Shown here: piece by piece, positions 61,593-64,000 of the stretch | Position numbering within the stretch: the first letter of the stretch is position 1 | How the letters are laid out: each line of letters opens with the position of its first letter | Assembly (NCBI GenBank): GCA_027627225.1 | Contig: CM051025.1 | Span: 56,793,681 to 56,857,680, forward strand | DNA from: Congeria kusceri | Lineage: Eukaryota; Mollusca; Bivalvia; Myida; Dreissenidae | DNA length: 64,000 nt | Reading direction: 5' to 3' | Position numbers and translations under genes: made by a program | The notes under the pieces: model-generated | Told to the model about the DNA's origin: nothing | What the model saw: the letters and a program-made list of their open reading frames with translations, nothing else | Database searches by the model: none

Positions 61593-63271
61593 AAACAAAT
61601 TGGGAGGGGGGAGTGTCTTAACACAAAATACAAGAGCAAATCATATTGCTAAGTGTATGCCAGTGACATATTGTTTGTTCAAATTGGAAATATTATTGCA
61701 AGGTTATTAGAATGCAGTGTTTAGTTGATATAAACACGTCATGAATTAATTAATAGGAACAAAATATCATGAATATGTAACTAAAATTTGGAATACTAGT
61801 AGAAAAAACAAACATTTTGCTTCACGGAAGCCTATAAAACGTGTGAGTCGGGCCCAATAAAGTGAGTCGGTCGCGCTACCGCAAACAAACAATTAGTTAA
61901 GGATGGCCTAAATTTCCAATTTGGAAGTTGGGATGTCATCAAGCATTATGCATTTTTGGCAGGATATGTCCTGCATACACGTTTCTTTTGCTGTGTTTTC
62001 GGAGGGTTGGGCATTCTTAAATGCTTTCTTCTAACTGGAAAGATTTTGCCGCCCAGTATTTGTATGAATCTCTTGCACACCAGCAACATTCCATTCACCT
62101 CTCAAGTTGGCTCGAAAAGTAGTTTCAACTCACTGGTTTAGTCACATGATCATAATATTGAAAGTCACTTGATCATAATATTCAAAACGCAGCGCACAAT
62201 ACCATCCACTCTGTTCATTTTGTTTACATCAACGAACTGATTCCATCTGTGAAAATAGTTCCAACAATAGGAATCAAAATTATTATTTGCCCCCATTGAT
62301 GATAAGTTAACAAACATTTGTTCTCTATGTTTATGCTTTTTGGTCCTAAAAATCAATTTTAATGTGCGTTTCATATATTTGTCCTATTTAAACAAGATTC
62401 TTGTCATTGAGCCCGTTGCAGAGGTGTATGGTGAGAGCAACGAACGTCAACTCGGCTAGGAGATTGTATTTGTACAGAACACTTGCAAAAACATAGGCAG
62501 AAGCCCCTCGTGGAGAAAACATTTATTTAAAAATAAAACAGTTATACAGAAACATAAATACTAGTATACCGTTTTCTGTTCGCTCTAAATATAGCAGAGG
62601 ATCTCGTATATTAAGGATACCTGTGAACAATGTAACATAAATAAGTACAGACTATTATATATAAAAAAATGTTATAGTACAAAAACTCCTCAATACCTAT
62701 ATCATAGACGGAGATCGCATTTACGAGCTATTACAAACTACGTCATTATGTTCCATTCATGGCCATCAGTATTGTAGCGAGCAAGTAAGCCTCTACGACT
62801 CTCGTGATCATATATGCATCCGCACGGTCGACAAAGGTTTAATACCAGTCAATAGTCGGATCTCCCCGGTAGGCGGTTCATCAAATAGTTCGTTTTTATC
62901 TTCTGTTAAAAGAAACATTTCACATAACGGACACGAGTTATTTCATAAAAACGACGTTTCTCCTGTGCATTTTGATGTAGCGTTACACCTAATTACTTGA
63001 AATTTGAATGTTCAGCAATTATGTGTAGACAGTATGTGTTTTTGTCGAAATCGCGAGTGCATTCGGTGTTTCTTACGGGTGACAACAATTAATGAGATGA
63101 AATTTTCTTAGTAATAGCAATTTTCTTAGTCGTACTCGCAACATCTGAAACAAAAGAAAGTGCCGAACGACTTCAGGAGATTTTGCTATTGCACACAATA
63201 TTTCTTTGGCTTTTTCTTTATAAAGTGGGACCTTATGTGAAATTGATTTACTGGTTTCTAGCCTACACTGA

Positions 63272-63305
63272 TCGCCGCCATATTGGTGATCACGTGACCG
63301 TGGCG
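63272..63305 (-). promoter_or_regulatory. YY1-like CGCCATATTGG next to TCACGTGACC E-box
   Basis: GCCGCCATATTGGTGATCACGTGACCG places a YY1-type CCGCCAT motif 6 bases from a CACGTG palindrome, a pairing typical of TATA-less metazoan promoters. On the minus strand it precedes an open frame. No transcript evidence is available here. Confidence 0.3.
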
Positions 63306-63511
63306 CCATAACGGTACTATAGAATCTACAGATCAGCATTCTATCTCGGTAAAAATTGCGCAATACACGGCCTATTCCAAACGTACTTATTTAGTATTGT
63401 ATTATATTGTATCTGTGTTGAATTGTGTTGCTCCATAAAATTGTAATGCATCCACGTGGTCGATAAATAATGTTGAGATAAGTATTTTAAGGAGAGTTGT
63501 ATATGTAAATT

Positions 63512-63735
63512 GTATTCATGACACCGGTGAGGTATAAGCGGTTTATCAGTACTAAGTACACATGCATATACCAGTAACTGAAAACTGCCCTACTTTAATC
63601 AGAGGTAGGGGGAGAAAGGCCGTAGAAATAATTTCATGACCAATCCCCACACAAGTTAAGGCCGGGCTGGGGTTCGAACTCACGATACCCGGATTGACAG
63701 CCTAGCGCTCTACCAACTGAGGTGGCCGGGCCCGG
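63512..63735 (-). mobile_element. tRNA-derived SINE, second copy
   Basis: Minus strand: GGCCACCTCAGTTGGTAGAG (box A), a full-length gap, then GAGTTCGAACCCCAGCCC (box B), then the same body as the copy at 22041: ACTTGTGTGGGGATTGGTCA, CTACCTCTGATT, ACTTAGTACTGATAAACCGC. It lacks the GACTGAAATAC tail, so it is 3'-truncated. Confidence 0.8.
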
Positions 63736-64000
63736 AATTGATTTTTTTTGTATAATTTTTAATTAATGACAATAAGATGTTTATAAGGGTTTCTCTCCTG
63801 CTGATGATTCTGATTTTCCTATTTTCGTATTTATGTAATTATAATATTGTTTCAAGTATGGATTTGTATAAGAACAACAACGACGACGACACTGATGAAA
63901 TCTGATTATAAAGTTCTAGTTTATATTCAGATACAGCCTCAAGACAAAACTAGGCAAGGACATTCAAGACATAAATGGTCCAACGTTCGCACGGAATTCT

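Larger units (their letters stand above)
60580..63510. other. No supported gene
   Basis: Short ORFs only. A minus-strand 96-codon frame (63363-63073, containing MAPRSRDHQYGGDQC) ends in low-complexity text and is not supported as a gene. Confidence 0.4.

Noticed and set aside
63073..63363. 96-codon minus-strand ORF starting MRNFYRDRM
   Set aside because: No recognised motif and a low-complexity Leu/Arg end; more likely a chance frame near a promoter-like motif.

Overview
This window looks like AT-rich genomic DNA from a metazoan, most probably a bivalve mollusc. The evidence is GT-AG introns in every convincing gene, tRNA-derived SINEs, a LINE, many short-unit 'ataactct / ggtcaaggtca' tandem repeat elements of the kind common in bivalve genomes, and minisatellites. 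Nothing indicates a prokaryote. The species assignment is inference.

The main feature is a single very large DNA transposon, 15009-48355 (33,347 bp). It is bounded by terminal inverted repeats (15009-15490 and 47697-48355) and by a perfect 6-bp direct target duplication, GTGTTT, at 15003-15008 and 48356-48361. Each terminal repeat is filled with ~22-bp CGTACTGTCGCGTTATCATC-type arrays arranged head to head. Two intron-rich genes start 34-37 bp inside the two terminal repeats and converge. On the left (+ strand), nine exons encode a 380-residue HTH-DDE integrase (D129, D188, E229). On the right (- strand), eight exons encode a 422-residue SAM-HECT ubiquitin ligase (active Cys389, Phe at position -4). 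All 17 exons join in frame with GT-AG junctions and contain no stop codon. The ~5.8 kb between the two 3' ends holds tandem repeats only.

Younger insertions lie inside the big element. A tRNA-SINE sits in integrase intron 7, and a 4.55-kb LINE (22237-26788, minus strand, 13-bp target duplication) is inserted inside that SINE. The LINE reading frames carry several frameshifts, whereas the exons of the surrounding element do not. The ligase introns hold a 23-bp minisatellite (44.37-45.53 kb), a TTA-flanked MITE (42265-43080), other palindromic elements and several tandem repeat elements.

Left flank (1-15 kb): remnants of a DEDDh-type exonuclease gene and a Mutator-like transposase exon (1.4-2.64 kb), a minisatellite, a long foldback element, tandem repeats, and one orphan membrane-segment exon at 12.06-12.18 kb. 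Right flank (48.4-64 kb): a four-exon minus-strand gene for a small Cys-rich single-pass membrane protein (52032-59462). Its membrane exon is a phase-identical paralogue of the orphan exon on the left. Also present are MITEs, foldbacks, tRNA-like sequences and a second SINE.

Working model (inference): integrase and SAM-HECT ligase are the two proteins of one transposon. The integrase would recognise the terminal arrays. The ligase might modify host or integrase protein turnover. I do not recognise a named superfamily with this combination.
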